Of a stretch of DNA of 64,000 nucleotides, positions 7,464 to 15,116 are shown one piece after another. The notes below the pieces were generated by a model, which did not search any database, had not been told where the DNA came from, and saw only the letters and a list, made by a program, of their open reading frames with translations. The DNA lies in contig CAZWXS010000001.1 in the NCBI GenBank assembly GCA_964638005.1, positions 1 through 64,000 of the forward strand. The letters run 5' to 3'. Numbering within the stretch: the first letter of the stretch is position 1; each line of letters opens with the position of its first letter. The DNA comes from JAAYYM01 sp964638005 (GTDB taxonomy: Bacteria; Bacillota; Clostridia; Lachnospirales; Lachnospiraceae). The position numbers and the translations under genes were made by a program.

Positions 7464-8378
7464 TTATAAAGCACTATTTTGAAGCAATTCCTTGAAATAT
7501 GCAGGAAGCGGAGCCTCAAATTCCATATATTCTCCCGTACGCGGATGTATAAATCCGATTGTTTTTGCATGCAGCGTCTGGCCCTGCAGATGAAAGGTGT
7601 TTTTTTGTCTTCCGTATACCTCATCTCCCAAAACAGGATGTCCTATGCTCGCCATGTGCACCCTGATCTGATGTGTACGACCGGTCTCTAATCTGCATTC
7701 AATATAGGTATGTCTTTGAAAGCGCTCCAATACCCGATAATGCGTGACTGCATCCTTACCGTTTTTTGCGTTTGCCGCCATTCTCTTGCGTTCTACAGGA
7801 TGTCTTCCTATGACAGCATCTACAATCCCTTGCTCCTCCTGTATCACACCATTGACAATCGCTTCATACCTGCGCGTAATACTATGCTGCTTCAACTGCT
7901 CCGCGATGCTGCTGTGAGCCAGGTCATTTTTGCAGACCAAAATAGAACCGGTCGTATCCATATCGATACGATGTACAATACCCGGCCGCATGACTCCGTT
8001 GATACCGGACAGATCGTTCCTGCAATGATACATCAGTGCATTGACCAATGTCCCGGTATAATGTCCCGGAGCAGGATGTACAACCATCCCCTTTGGTTTG
8101 TTGACTACGAGCAGATCATGATCCTCATACAGAATATCAAGAGGAATATCTTCTGCCAGGATTTCCGGTTCTACAGGTTCCTCAATACAAAAAGAGAGAC
8201 AATCGCCTGTATGAACCTTGTAGTTTGCCTTGCATACCACTCCGTTCACAGTGATCTTCTCTTCTTTTATGATTTTCTGTATAAAGGAACGTGACAAATC
8301 ATCAAATACCGTTGCAATGCATTTGTCAATTCGCATCCCGTCATGAACAATTTCTACTACATATTCATTTGGTTCCAT
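7464..8378 (-). CDS. rluD: RluA/RluD-family pseudouridine synthase
   Basis: This enzyme isomerises uridine to pseudouridine in large-subunit rRNA. An N-terminal S4 RNA-binding domain spans about residues 14-65. The catalytic domain follows (about 80-290), with the signature HRIDMDTTGS at 136-145, in which Asp139 is the catalytic residue, and the later GRTHQIRVHM motif. The length of 304 residues is normal for the family. The gene overlaps lspA by 14 bases, an arrangement common in Firmicutes. Which uridines are modified cannot be told from sequence, since RluA, RluC and RluD types share these motifs. Confidence 0.9.
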   Translation of the reverse strand: MEPNEYVVEIVHDGMRIDKCIATVFDDLSRSFIQKIIKEEKITVNGVVCKANYKVHTGDCLSFCIEEPVEPEILAEDIPLDILYEDHDLLVVNKPKGMVVHPAPGHYTGTLVNALMYHCRNDLSGINGVMRPGIVHRIDMDTTGSILVCKNDLAHSSIAEQLKQHSITRRYEAIVNGVIQEEQGIVDAVIGRHPVERKRMAANAKNGKDAVTHYRVLERFQRHTYIECRLETGRTHQIRVHMASIGHPVLGDEVYGRQKNTFHLQGQTLHAKTIGFIHPRTGEYMEFEAPLPAYFKELLQNSAL

Positions 8379-8892
8379 CTTTGTGCTCTTTCTTCTTTAA
8401 CCAGTAAACCGTCAGATCTTCTTCCTGATAATAAAACAGAATCGCAAAGGCCAGCATGATTGTTGAAACAGTCACATAACAATCTGCAACATTGAATATC
8501 GGGAAATTGATTGCCGAAACATAGATAAAATCAACTACATATCCCAGATTGACACGGTCAATCATATTGCCTACGGCTCCTGCCGCAATCATAACGAGTA
8601 AAACGCTCAACAAATTATATCTGCGTTCATGCGGTGTCACAAACAACAGATACATCACTAAAAATAAAATGATTGCTCCTGCTATCACAAAAAACGTCTG
8701 ATGATTCTGCAGAATACCGAATGCAGCGCCCTGATTCTCCAGATAATTAAATTGCAGTACTCCGGGAATCAGCTCTATGACCCTTCCCTCTTTTAAATTG
8801 GCAACAGCCCACACCTTCGTAATCTGGTCAGCGAATATCAGCAGTCCGATACACACAAGTTCTATCAGCATCCTGATCAATTTCTTAGTCAT
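8365..8892 (-). CDS. lspA: Lipoprotein signal peptidase II
   Basis: LspA is an aspartyl protease that removes signal peptides from diacylglyceryl-modified prolipoproteins in the membrane. The 175-residue protein has four membrane segments (about 10-28, 65-85, 92-112, 130-152). The two catalytic aspartates sit in NMIDRV (about residue 112) and FNVADCYV (about 136). It provides the maturation step needed for lipoproteins encoded here, such as the D,D-carboxypeptidase and the DUF3048 protein. It abuts aroB (shared base 8892) and overlaps rluD. Confidence 0.96.
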   Translation of the reverse strand: MTKKLIRMLIELVCIGLLIFADQITKVWAVANLKEGRVIELIPGVLQFNYLENQGAAFGILQNHQTFFVIAGAIILFLVMYLLFVTPHERRYNLLSVLLVMIAAGAVGNMIDRVNLGYVVDFIYVSAINFPIFNVADCYVTVSTIMLAFAILFYYQEEDLTVYWLKKKEHKDGTK

Positions 8893-10010
8893 TACATTTC
8901 CTCTTCCTTATAAAATATTTCATTCATGGCATCCAACATTTCATTATAACTGACGTCTGTATGGATTGCTGCTTTACCGATTTTTTTCAACAGTATGAAC
9001 TTGAGTGTTCCGTCTTCCATTTTCTTATCAGACGCTGTCAGGCGCACAACCTCCTCCGGTACGATATCATCAATCGAAATCGGCAGATCAAACGGGACAA
9101 ACATATCTCTGATCTCATAGTATTCTTCCATGGACAGCAGTTCCTTCTTCCATGAAATAAATGCTGCTGCAATACATCCCAGTGCAACACATTCCCCATG
9201 TGTCAGTGAAAAGTCCTTATATTTTTCAATTGCATGTCCCAAAGTATGTCCGAAATTCAAAAGAGCACGTTCACCCTGTTCCGTCGGATCCTTTTCCACG
9301 ACGGTTTTCTTGATCATGCAGGCACGGTAGATCATCTCTGATACAATCTGCGGATCCTTTTCATTGATCTCATAAAAACCGTTGATCAGCCATTCATAAA
9401 ATGCAGCATCCCTAATCAATGCCGCCTTCATGATCTCTGCCATTCCGGAGCAGTATTCTCTGTCCGGAAGTGTATTTAACACCGTAGTATTGATATATAC
9501 GAGCAGAGGCATCTTAAATGCTCCAACCATATTCTTGTATTGATTGAAGTCCACTCCTGTCTTTCCGCCGATACTGCTGTCTACCTGAGATAACAATGTC
9601 GTCGGAATCTGCAGGAATTCAATCCCTCTCATGTAAGTCGCCGCCACATATCCGGTCAGGTCGCCTACAACTCCTCCGCCAAGCGCAGCCAGTACATCCT
9701 TACGTCCGAATCCGTTCTCCACCAAAAATGTATATAACCGTTCTGCCGTATGCAGATTCTTCTGCTGCTCTCCTGCCTCAAATTCAAACAACAGGACTCT
9801 TTTTGCACAAGCCTCCAGATACCTTTTAACTTCATCGGCATAGAGAGGGCTTACATTGGTATCTGTCACGATGCAGATTGCCGCATCTTCATTCAGAGCA
9901 CATTGTCCGACTGCATCCTGCAGTCCCTCGAAGGTCTCCTGGATTAGGATCGGATAATTTAACACCTTTGAGGTCATGTTCTTACAACTGACCGTTAATT
10001 CATAAGACAT
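8892..10010 (-). CDS. aroB: 3-dehydroquinate synthase
   Basis: AroB converts DAHP to 3-dehydroquinate, the second step of the shikimate pathway, using NAD and a metal. The family core is clear: the glycine-rich GGGVVGDLTGYVAATYMRG, the PTTLLSQVDSSIGGKTG segment, and the metal ligands in the HTLGHAIE region. I place the start at ATG 10010, preceded by GAGGTG at a good distance; a longer reading frame reaches 10073 but would run through the terminator hairpin and add residues unlike AroB. The product is then 372 residues. It heads aroB-lspA-rluD, but no convincing promoter is visible between it and the upstream terminator. Confidence 0.95.
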   Translation of the reverse strand: MSYELTVSCKNMTSKVLNYPILIQETFEGLQDAVGQCALNEDAAICIVTDTNVSPLYADEVKRYLEACAKRVLLFEFEAGEQQKNLHTAERLYTFLVENGFGRKDVLAALGGGVVGDLTGYVAATYMRGIEFLQIPTTLLSQVDSSIGGKTGVDFNQYKNMVGAFKMPLLVYINTTVLNTLPDREYCSGMAEIMKAALIRDAAFYEWLINGFYEINEKDPQIVSEMIYRACMIKKTVVEKDPTEQGERALLNFGHTLGHAIEKYKDFSLTHGECVALGCIAAAFISWKKELLSMEEYYEIRDMFVPFDLPISIDDIVPEEVVRLTASDKKMEDGTLKFILLKKIGKAAIHTDVSYNEMLDAMNEIFYKEEEM

Positions 10011-10034
10011 ACTGCACCTCGCTGTATAATGAGC

Positions 10035-10066
10035 AAAAAACTCCCCACCGACGGCAGGAAGTTTTT
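10035..10066 (-). terminator. Rho-independent terminator after sepF
   Basis: On the minus strand AAAAACTTCC pairs with GGGGAGTTTTTT (one T-G wobble), followed by the T run. It begins 13 bases after the sepF stop. The same hairpin has an A/T-symmetric form, but no plus-strand gene needs it. Because no clear promoter separates it from aroB, partial read-through may supply aroB-lspA-rluD. Confidence 0.75.
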
Positions 10067-10078
10067 GACTCATTTATT

Positions 10079-10600
10079 TTAGAATCTGTTATTCAATGCC
10101 GGAACATCAAATGCTCCGGATAATATCTCCTGAAAGTCACCTGATATATCTACGCTTCTTGGGGTGATGATAAATATGTAATGTGAAATCTTCTGCAGAT
10201 TGCCGCTGATTGCAAATGTTGAACCGGATGTAAAGTCGATGATCCTCTGTGCAATGTCAACATCAAGACCTTCCAGATTCAACACAACGGTACGATTTGC
10301 CAAAAGGGTCTCTGTAATTTCTCTGGCATCCTCCACCGAAGTTGGCTTGATCACACATACTTCCATACCGCTTGCAGTAGAACGCACCTTTCCGGTTGTA
10401 CGCATCGGCGTTACCTTCGGAGATACTTTTTCTTTCTTTGGCTCTGCAAAATCATCATTCATCAGATCCTGCTTTGCCGGTTTTTTCTTCTGAGGCTGTT
10501 CCGGATAATCATCTTCTTCGTCAAAGTAATCATCGTCGTAGTCGTCATAGTCCTCGTCGTTTAATTTCATTGCGTTCAAAAACTTGTCCAAAACTCCCAT
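10079..10600 (-). CDS. sepF: Cell division protein SepF
   Basis: SepF binds the FtsZ C-terminus and membranes and shapes the Z-ring in Gram-positive bacteria. The 173-residue protein has a short N-terminal amphipathic start (MGVLDKFLNAMKLND), an acidic Asp/Tyr-rich linker (about 15-35) and the C-terminal SepF domain (about 78-165), including VLNLEGLDVDIAQRIIDF and GSTFAISGNLQKIS. It follows yggS by 45 bases, the usual ylmE-ylmF order, and is closed by a strong terminator. Confidence 0.95.
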   Translation of the reverse strand: MGVLDKFLNAMKLNDEDYDDYDDDYFDEEDDYPEQPQKKKPAKQDLMNDDFAEPKKEKVSPKVTPMRTTGKVRSTASGMEVCVIKPTSVEDAREITETLLANRTVVLNLEGLDVDIAQRIIDFTSGSTFAISGNLQKISHYIFIITPRSVDISGDFQEILSGAFDVPALNNRF

Positions 10601-10645
10601 TATTAACTCTCCTTATTCTCCCATCTGATTGATTCTATATACAAT

Positions 10646-11338
10646 TTATTGGCTATAGTCTCTCTCTCCGAATATTGCAGTACCCACTCTGATATAGGTG
10701 GCACCTTCTTCAATTGCGACCATATAATCCCCCGTCATTCCCATGGACATACATTCCATACATACATTATCAATGTTTTTATGTATTATGTCAACAGATA
10801 ATTGCTTCATTTTTTGAAAATATAGTCGATTTTCCTCAGAATTCACTACATATGGTGCAATTGTCATTAGCCCTTTGATGGCAATACCCTCTAATTTCGA
10901 GATTTCTTCGATCAATTGTATGGCATTCTCCTCCAATACACCAAATTTTGTCTCTTCTCTTGCAATATTGACCTGAACCAGTATATTAACCTTGATATGA
11001 TGCTTTATAGCTTCTTTATTGATCTCCTTTGCCAGTTTAAGAGAATCGACACCATGTATCATATATACCTTATCAACAATATATTTGACTTTATTTGTCT
11101 GCAGGTGTCCGATCAGATGCCAACGAATATCTTTGGGCATGACTTCATACTTATCTACAAGTTCCTGTACTTTATTTTCGCCGAAATCACGCACACCTTC
11201 TGCGTATATTTCATTCAGCATTTCAACGGGCTTTGTCTTGCTGACTGCAATCAACGTGACACTCTTTGGATCAATCCCTGCCTGTTTGCATGTGCTGAGC
11301 AGATTATCCTGCACTTTTTTTAGATTGTCCTTTAACAT
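10646..11338 (-). CDS. YggS/PLPBP family pyridoxal phosphate homeostasis protein
   Basis: A 230-residue PLP-binding protein with the alanine-racemase-like barrel fold but no known catalytic activity; members buffer PLP and affect amino acid balance. The PLP lysine lies in LIAVSKTKPVE (about residue 34), and GIDPKSVTL, HLIGHLQTNK and LSMGMTGDY-type motifs are present (here MGMTGDYMVAI near 203-213). It sits between the HlyD-like gene and sepF, matching ylmE of the Bacillus ylm division cluster. Confidence 0.93.
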   Translation of the reverse strand: MLKDNLKKVQDNLLSTCKQAGIDPKSVTLIAVSKTKPVEMLNEIYAEGVRDFGENKVQELVDKYEVMPKDIRWHLIGHLQTNKVKYIVDKVYMIHGVDSLKLAKEINKEAIKHHIKVNILVQVNIAREETKFGVLEENAIQLIEEISKLEGIAIKGLMTIAPYVVNSEENRLYFQKMKQLSVDIIHKNIDNVCMECMSMGMTGDYMVAIEEGATYIRVGTAIFGERDYSQ

Positions 11339-11360
11339 TTTATCAGAACCTTTCCTTTAC

Positions 11361-12752
11361 TTAATATATGAAATCATCTTCGTTGACGCTGTTTCCGTCT
11401 AATACGATATGATCGTATACACTCAGTCCATATTCGGTATTGGATTTTACAATTGCATATTCTTCATTTTGGTTTAAAATCGTAATCTGTTTGAAATCCG
11501 CATATCCTTTATTGATGTTATATACTCCGATCAGTGTTGCTTTTTTGCTGATTGCATACTTCTCGGTTGATTCGGGCATAATGATATAATCACCAATTTC
11601 AAACAAGGATGTATCTACATAATAGTCTTCCTCTGTTGAATTATATATTGTCGCTTCTACAAATTCCGTAGAGACGCTGCCGTCTTCCAGATAGATTTCC
11701 TTGATAAAACCGTCATTGCCGCTGTTGCCGCCCTTGGTCATATATTCTTTCGGAACCAGATAAAATTCGCGTTCCACAATAGATGAATTCGGTATCTTTA
11801 AACCTTCCTGCGTATTCGTCAGCAGCTCAACCTCCAGAACACGATCCGTTGCAAAAGTAATCATGGAATTGGTAAAATCAAGCTTCAGATAAACCGCACC
11901 GTTTTGCCGAATGATGGTGGCAGCTCCCCATGACTCATAACCGTTCTTTAAGAATCTGACATTGATATAGGTCTCCTCGGCGAGTTCAAGCGCACGTTCT
12001 TCATCTATTTCAATAATAAGAGACCAGTTTTCACTTGTAATCAGCTTATATGCCGGATCTGTATCTGCAATCAAGTCATTGCTGTGAAACTGCTGTTTGC
12101 TGTATAATTCAGGATTCATCAATTCAGGAGTGATACTGTCGATTGTAATTGATTCATATCCGTCCACCGAATAGATTAGGATGCCTGATTCCGGAGCATA
12201 TCCGAATTGGACAGAGTCACTGAGATTTGCACTCTCAAGACTGTCCAGACTGGAAAGAACCTTATAATTGGCCAACTTTAAAACGGTTCCTTCAATATCA
12301 TATTTGAAGTCATATGTACGCCTGTATTTTTTTTCATCAAATCCTGTCGAAAAATCTGCAATCGATGTTTTTAACTCCGACAAGTCCTCATCCGAAAGCG
12401 AACTGCCCTCACCCGCCGTGCCTGCAACCAGTTCTGCAAGCTTGCCGGTAGCATCTATTGTATAGATCATGGAACCTTTGGCTACTTTTTCGTTCTCGCG
12501 GGCATAATAATTGATATAGCCGGAATCCGTGGAATTGACAATCGTCTCTTCACGAAGTGCGATGCCGGTATATGTATTATTGACTGCAAGTGAACCCATT
12601 TTAACTTCATAAGGTGTAATCTGATCATTTTTTAGGAAAATGATGACACTTGCCAAAACATATATGAAAATAAAACCAAAAATAATCAATCCAAGATTGA
12701 TATTCAATGGTTTTCGATATTTCGTTATTTTTGCATTTCGGTTATTTGCCAC
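11361..12752 (-). CDS. HlyD-like membrane-anchored adaptor protein of the sepF cluster
   Basis: A 463-residue protein with one membrane segment (about 20-40) and a large outside domain. Residues 50-95 resemble the biotinyl-lipoyl hairpin of HlyD/RND adaptor proteins (VKMGSLAVNNTYTGIALREE, then ARENEKVAKGSMIYTID). The later parts hold beta-rich repeats and acidic stretches. No efflux pump gene is nearby, so it need not work in export; its fixed partners here are yggS and sepF. Translation starts at GTG 12752 after AAGGAGG. The promoter overlaps that of the divergent DUF378 gene. A role in envelope or division is a guess from context. Confidence 0.78.
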   Translation of the reverse strand: MANNRNAKITKYRKPLNINLGLIIFGFIFIYVLASVIIFLKNDQITPYEVKMGSLAVNNTYTGIALREETIVNSTDSGYINYYARENEKVAKGSMIYTIDATGKLAELVAGTAGEGSSLSDEDLSELKTSIADFSTGFDEKKYRRTYDFKYDIEGTVLKLANYKVLSSLDSLESANLSDSVQFGYAPESGILIYSVDGYESITIDSITPELMNPELYSKQQFHSNDLIADTDPAYKLITSENWSLIIEIDEERALELAEETYINVRFLKNGYESWGAATIIRQNGAVYLKLDFTNSMITFATDRVLEVELLTNTQEGLKIPNSSIVEREFYLVPKEYMTKGGNSGNDGFIKEIYLEDGSVSTEFVEATIYNSTEEDYYVDTSLFEIGDYIIMPESTEKYAISKKATLIGVYNINKGYADFKQITILNQNEEYAIVKSNTEYGLSVYDHIVLDGNSVNEDDFIY

Positions 12753-12793
12753 AAAGAAACCTCCTTGCTTCTTTTGTCCATGAAATCTTTTCC

Positions 12794-12822
12794 TCTATAT
12801 TCGTACCGATTATTGGTCACAA
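12794..12822 (-). promoter_or_regulatory. Promoter of the HlyD-like/yggS/sepF unit
   Basis: On the minus strand TTGTGA (12817-12822) and TATAGA (12794-12799) are 17 bases apart. The -35 box shares two bases with the -35 box of the divergent DUF378 promoter, so the two promoters probably compete. Confidence 0.5.
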
Positions 12823-12841
12823 TAATGTTGCATATCATTAT
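12813..12841 (+). promoter_or_regulatory. Promoter of the DUF378 gene
   Basis: TTGGTC (12813-12818) and CATTAT (12836-12841) are 17 bases apart, about 28 bases before the ATG at 12869. Both hexamers deviate from consensus, so the call rests on spacing and position. Confidence 0.4.
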
Positions 12842-12868
12842 TCACTATGCAAAAAGGAGGAATGCATC

Positions 12869-13081
12869 ATGGGAGCAAAATGGCTTGATTATACTTTGTT
12901 AACGATAGCGATTATCGGTGCCGTTAACTGGGGTCTGATCGGATTTTTCCGATTTGACCTGGTTGCATTGCTATTCGGCAGTATGTCTGTCTTCAGTAGA
13001 ATCGTTTATGGTATTGTCGGTATCGCCGGTCTCTACCTGATTGGTATGTTCGGTAGAATCAGATCCGACGCAGACGCTTAA
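12869..13081 (+). CDS. DUF378 family small membrane protein
   Basis: A 70-residue protein with two membrane segments (about 8-28 and 35-58). The first contains the family hallmark GAVNWGLIGFFRFDLVALLFG, so I am confident of the family; its function is unknown. The start is ATG 12869, placed 8 bases after a strong AAAAAGGAGG. It is one of only two plus-strand genes in the window and stands as a single-gene unit between its promoter and a strong terminator. Confidence 0.92.
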   Translation: MGAKWLDYTLLTIAIIGAVNWGLIGFFRFDLVALLFGSMSVFSRIVYGIVGIAGLYLIGMFGRIRSDADA

Positions 13082-13094
13082 CACTCACCATTCT

Positions 13095-13138
13095 AAAAGC
13101 CTCGGCAGTAAAGTGAAATCCGTACTCCCGAGGCTTTT
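13095..13138. terminator. Bidirectional terminator between the DUF378 gene and the convergent P-loop gene
   Basis: AAAAGCCTCGG (13095-13105) pairs perfectly with CCGAGGCTTTT (13128-13138). The arms end in T runs in both directions, so it can stop both the plus-strand DUF378 transcript and the minus-strand transcript of the P-loop gene. Confidence 0.88.
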
Positions 13139-13153
13139 ATGTATAATACTATT

Positions 13154-13573
13154 CTATAAAGAAACAATTACTTTTGATTTTAAGTCTTCGGAAAGTTCAG
13201 AGCCATCAACAGATATGCTGATCACAAAATCAACCGCAAATTGTTCACTGATTTTTTCTAATTTTAATAAAACAGGTTCAGGCTTTCTGTCCTTAATAAA
13301 AGCGACATCCAAAAAACTATCCAAGTACATTTGCTCAAGGTCGTGATCCTGTGAGACAATACCGCATATGAATCCTGTGAATTCGTCTGCGTTTGTAATT
13401 GGATATTCTGATGCATTGATTAATCTTATTTTATTTTTGAGTTCATACATGTGCTTTGCATTTTTGTCGAGATAGACAATATTACCATTTGCTGTCTTAA
13501 TGGTGGAATTCACTTTCTCGAGCAGATACTTTGTCTTCCCCTTACCCTTTTCGCCCACGATTAACTGTATCAT
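13154..13573 (-). CDS. Small P-loop ATP-binding protein of unknown function
   Basis: A 139-residue soluble protein. It opens with MIQLIVGEKGKGKTKYL, a Walker A loop (GEKGKGKT, residues 7-14), followed by a beta strand ending in IVYLDKNAKHMYEL, which may be a weak Walker B-like site. No domain I can name follows. I start it at ATG 13573 because AAAGGAGGAG precedes it; the upstream extension has no such site. It has its own promoter and about 90 bases of leader with a small hairpin. Such proteins are sometimes labelled PilT-like in related genomes, but no pilus genes are near and the length is too short for PilT. Confidence 0.75.
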   Translation of the reverse strand: MIQLIVGEKGKGKTKYLLEKVNSTIKTANGNIVYLDKNAKHMYELKNKIRLINASEYPITNADEFTGFICGIVSQDHDLEQMYLDSFLDVAFIKDRKPEPVLLKLEKISEQFAVDFVISISVDGSELSEDLKSKVIVSL

Positions 13574-13662
13574 TGTAATCTCCTCCTTTGATATTTTCGG
13601 CAACTCAAACGGCACACCTGTGGTGCACACGATTCTGTAAAACACCGTCACCCATATGAATA

Positions 13663-13691
13663 ATTATAGTTCATTTACCTATAAAAAACAA
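13663..13691 (-). promoter_or_regulatory. Promoter of the small P-loop protein gene
   Basis: On the minus strand TTGTTT (13686-13691) and a perfect TATAAT (13663-13668) are 17 bases apart. The leader of about 85 bases before ATG 13573 includes an imperfect hairpin at about 13609-13625 (GTGCACC/GGTGTGC with two G-T pairs). Confidence 0.65.
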
Positions 13692-13711
13692 CCTCTATTT
13701 AGCGCAAATCA

Positions 13712-14680
13712 TCATTTGATTTCCTGCAATAAATCGGACATTTCGACATAAAGGACATCTCGGTCTTTTGCCTGCATCACTACCGATACATAGGACTCTC
13801 CTGCCGTATCTTTAGATAACAGGATCAAGCAAGATCCTGCCGCATTTGTAGTTCCGGTCTTGCCGCCTATGACCGTAACATTCTCCGGAGAGGCAGCTGT
13901 TCCGGCAAGAAATTGGTTTGTAGTTGTAAAGTCGAGTTCTTTTTCGTTCCCTTCACTGTCATGATAGACAGATGTATAACTGGGCATATGTATGATTTCC
14001 TTGAACTTTTCATATTTCATTGCCTCGTTGAAGATCAAGTACAGGTCATACGCTGTCGTATAATGCTTATCGTCTGTAAGTCCGTGAGGATTCATAAAAT
14101 TTGTATTAGTTGCACCAATCTTTTTGGCTTCTTCGTTCATAAGCACCGCAAAATCTTCCACACTGCCGGATATATGCTCGGCTATGACAACACCCGCATC
14201 ATTTCCCGAGTACATCAATAAACCGTGAAGCGCCTGTTCCAATGTCATGGTATCTCCCGGCTTGAATCCTACGAGTTGAGCTCCAGACTCTGTAATCAGT
14301 ACATTCTCGGATGCCGTAATCACATCATCCAGCTTTCCGTATTTCATCGCAAGCAGTGCCGTCATTACCTTGGTCAGACTGGCAGGATGCAATTGTTTGT
14401 GTACATTCTTGGCATACATCGTATTCAGACTTGATACATCAAAGAGACCTGCTGCGGTTGCAAGCGACATGTCTACCTCGGTTCCCTCCGTGACATCCGA
14501 AGAAGTTACACATAAATCGGACGCAAATGAATCGGCAACCGTCATGGCATCACTTGCATCAAAGCTGTATGCACTGATTGTCGTGTCAATATCGTAAGGT
14601 ATCTCGAATTTTTTTCCGTTACATCCGGTCAGCAGCATTGCCATAAACAAAACCGGAATGACTTTACTTATACATTTCAC
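13712..14680 (-). CDS. D-alanyl-D-alanine carboxypeptidase (peptidase S11), lipoprotein form
   Basis: A serine D,D-carboxypeptidase that trims the terminal D-Ala of peptidoglycan stem peptides. The active-site motifs are SLTK (Ser101-Lys104), SGN (158-160) and KTG (274-276). The N-terminus is a lipoprotein signal with lipobox LLTGC (Cys20), so it is anchored outside by lipid instead of the C-terminal amphipathic helix of PBP5/DacA types. At 322 residues it ends soon after the catalytic domain. Translation begins at GTG 14680, overlapping mgsA by 17 bases, so it is coupled to the end of the cell-shape operon. Confidence 0.92.
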   Translation of the reverse strand: MKCISKVIPVLFMAMLLTGCNGKKFEIPYDIDTTISAYSFDASDAMTVADSFASDLCVTSSDVTEGTEVDMSLATAAGLFDVSSLNTMYAKNVHKQLHPASLTKVMTALLAMKYGKLDDVITASENVLITESGAQLVGFKPGDTMTLEQALHGLLMYSGNDAGVVIAEHISGSVEDFAVLMNEEAKKIGATNTNFMNPHGLTDDKHYTTAYDLYLIFNEAMKYEKFKEIIHMPSYTSVYHDSEGNEKELDFTTTNQFLAGTAASPENVTVIGGKTGTTNAAGSCLILLSKDTAGESYVSVVMQAKDRDVLYVEMSDLLQEIK

Positions 14681-15059
14681 GCCACTCTAAATCTCCTCTG
14701 TCAAGCGATTTGATCAACAATTCTGCCGATGCCAGATTGGTAGCCAGCGGAATGTTATGAACATCACACAGTTTCACAACATTGTTGACATCCGGTTCAT
14801 GGGACTTTGGTGACAACGGATCGCGCAGGAAAATCAGCAGGTCTATCTGGTTGTGCTCAATCTGTGCACCAAGCTGCTGTTCTCCTCCCAAATGTCCGGC
14901 AAGATACTTATGTACATTCAGGTTCGTGACCTCCTCGATCAGCCTCCCCGTCGTACCTGTTGCAAATAATTCATTTTTGCTGAGTATCCCCCGATACGCT
15001 ATGCAAAAGTTCTGCATTAGTTTTTTCTTTGAATCGTGAGCAATTAATCCGATATTCAT
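14664..15059 (-). CDS. mgsA: Methylglyoxal synthase
   Basis: MgsA converts dihydroxyacetone phosphate to methylglyoxal, a bypass of glycolysis that frees phosphate. The 131-residue protein matches the family along its length: AHDSKKK near 8-14, ATGTTGRLIEE near 53-63 for phosphate binding, AGHLGGEQQLGA near 74-85, and FLRDPLSPKSHEPD near 97-110 with the catalytic aspartates. The start at 15059 follows GGAAGGAGA. It lies between rodA and the carboxypeptidase gene in the cell-shape operon, so a metabolic enzyme is coexpressed with wall genes. Confidence 0.95.
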   Translation of the reverse strand: MNIGLIAHDSKKKLMQNFCIAYRGILSKNELFATGTTGRLIEEVTNLNVHKYLAGHLGGEQQLGAQIEHNQIDLLIFLRDPLSPKSHEPDVNNVVKLCDVHNIPLATNLASAELLIKSLDRGDLEWREMYK

Positions 15060-15116
15060 ACCTATCTCCTTCCTGTAAACGACGCTGCCTTCAGACAGGT
15101 CGATACCTTATGTATA

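Noticed and set aside
10011..10073. Longer aroB start at 10073
   Set aside because: It would read through the terminator hairpin and add residues without AroB similarity; ATG 10010 has a good ribosome site.
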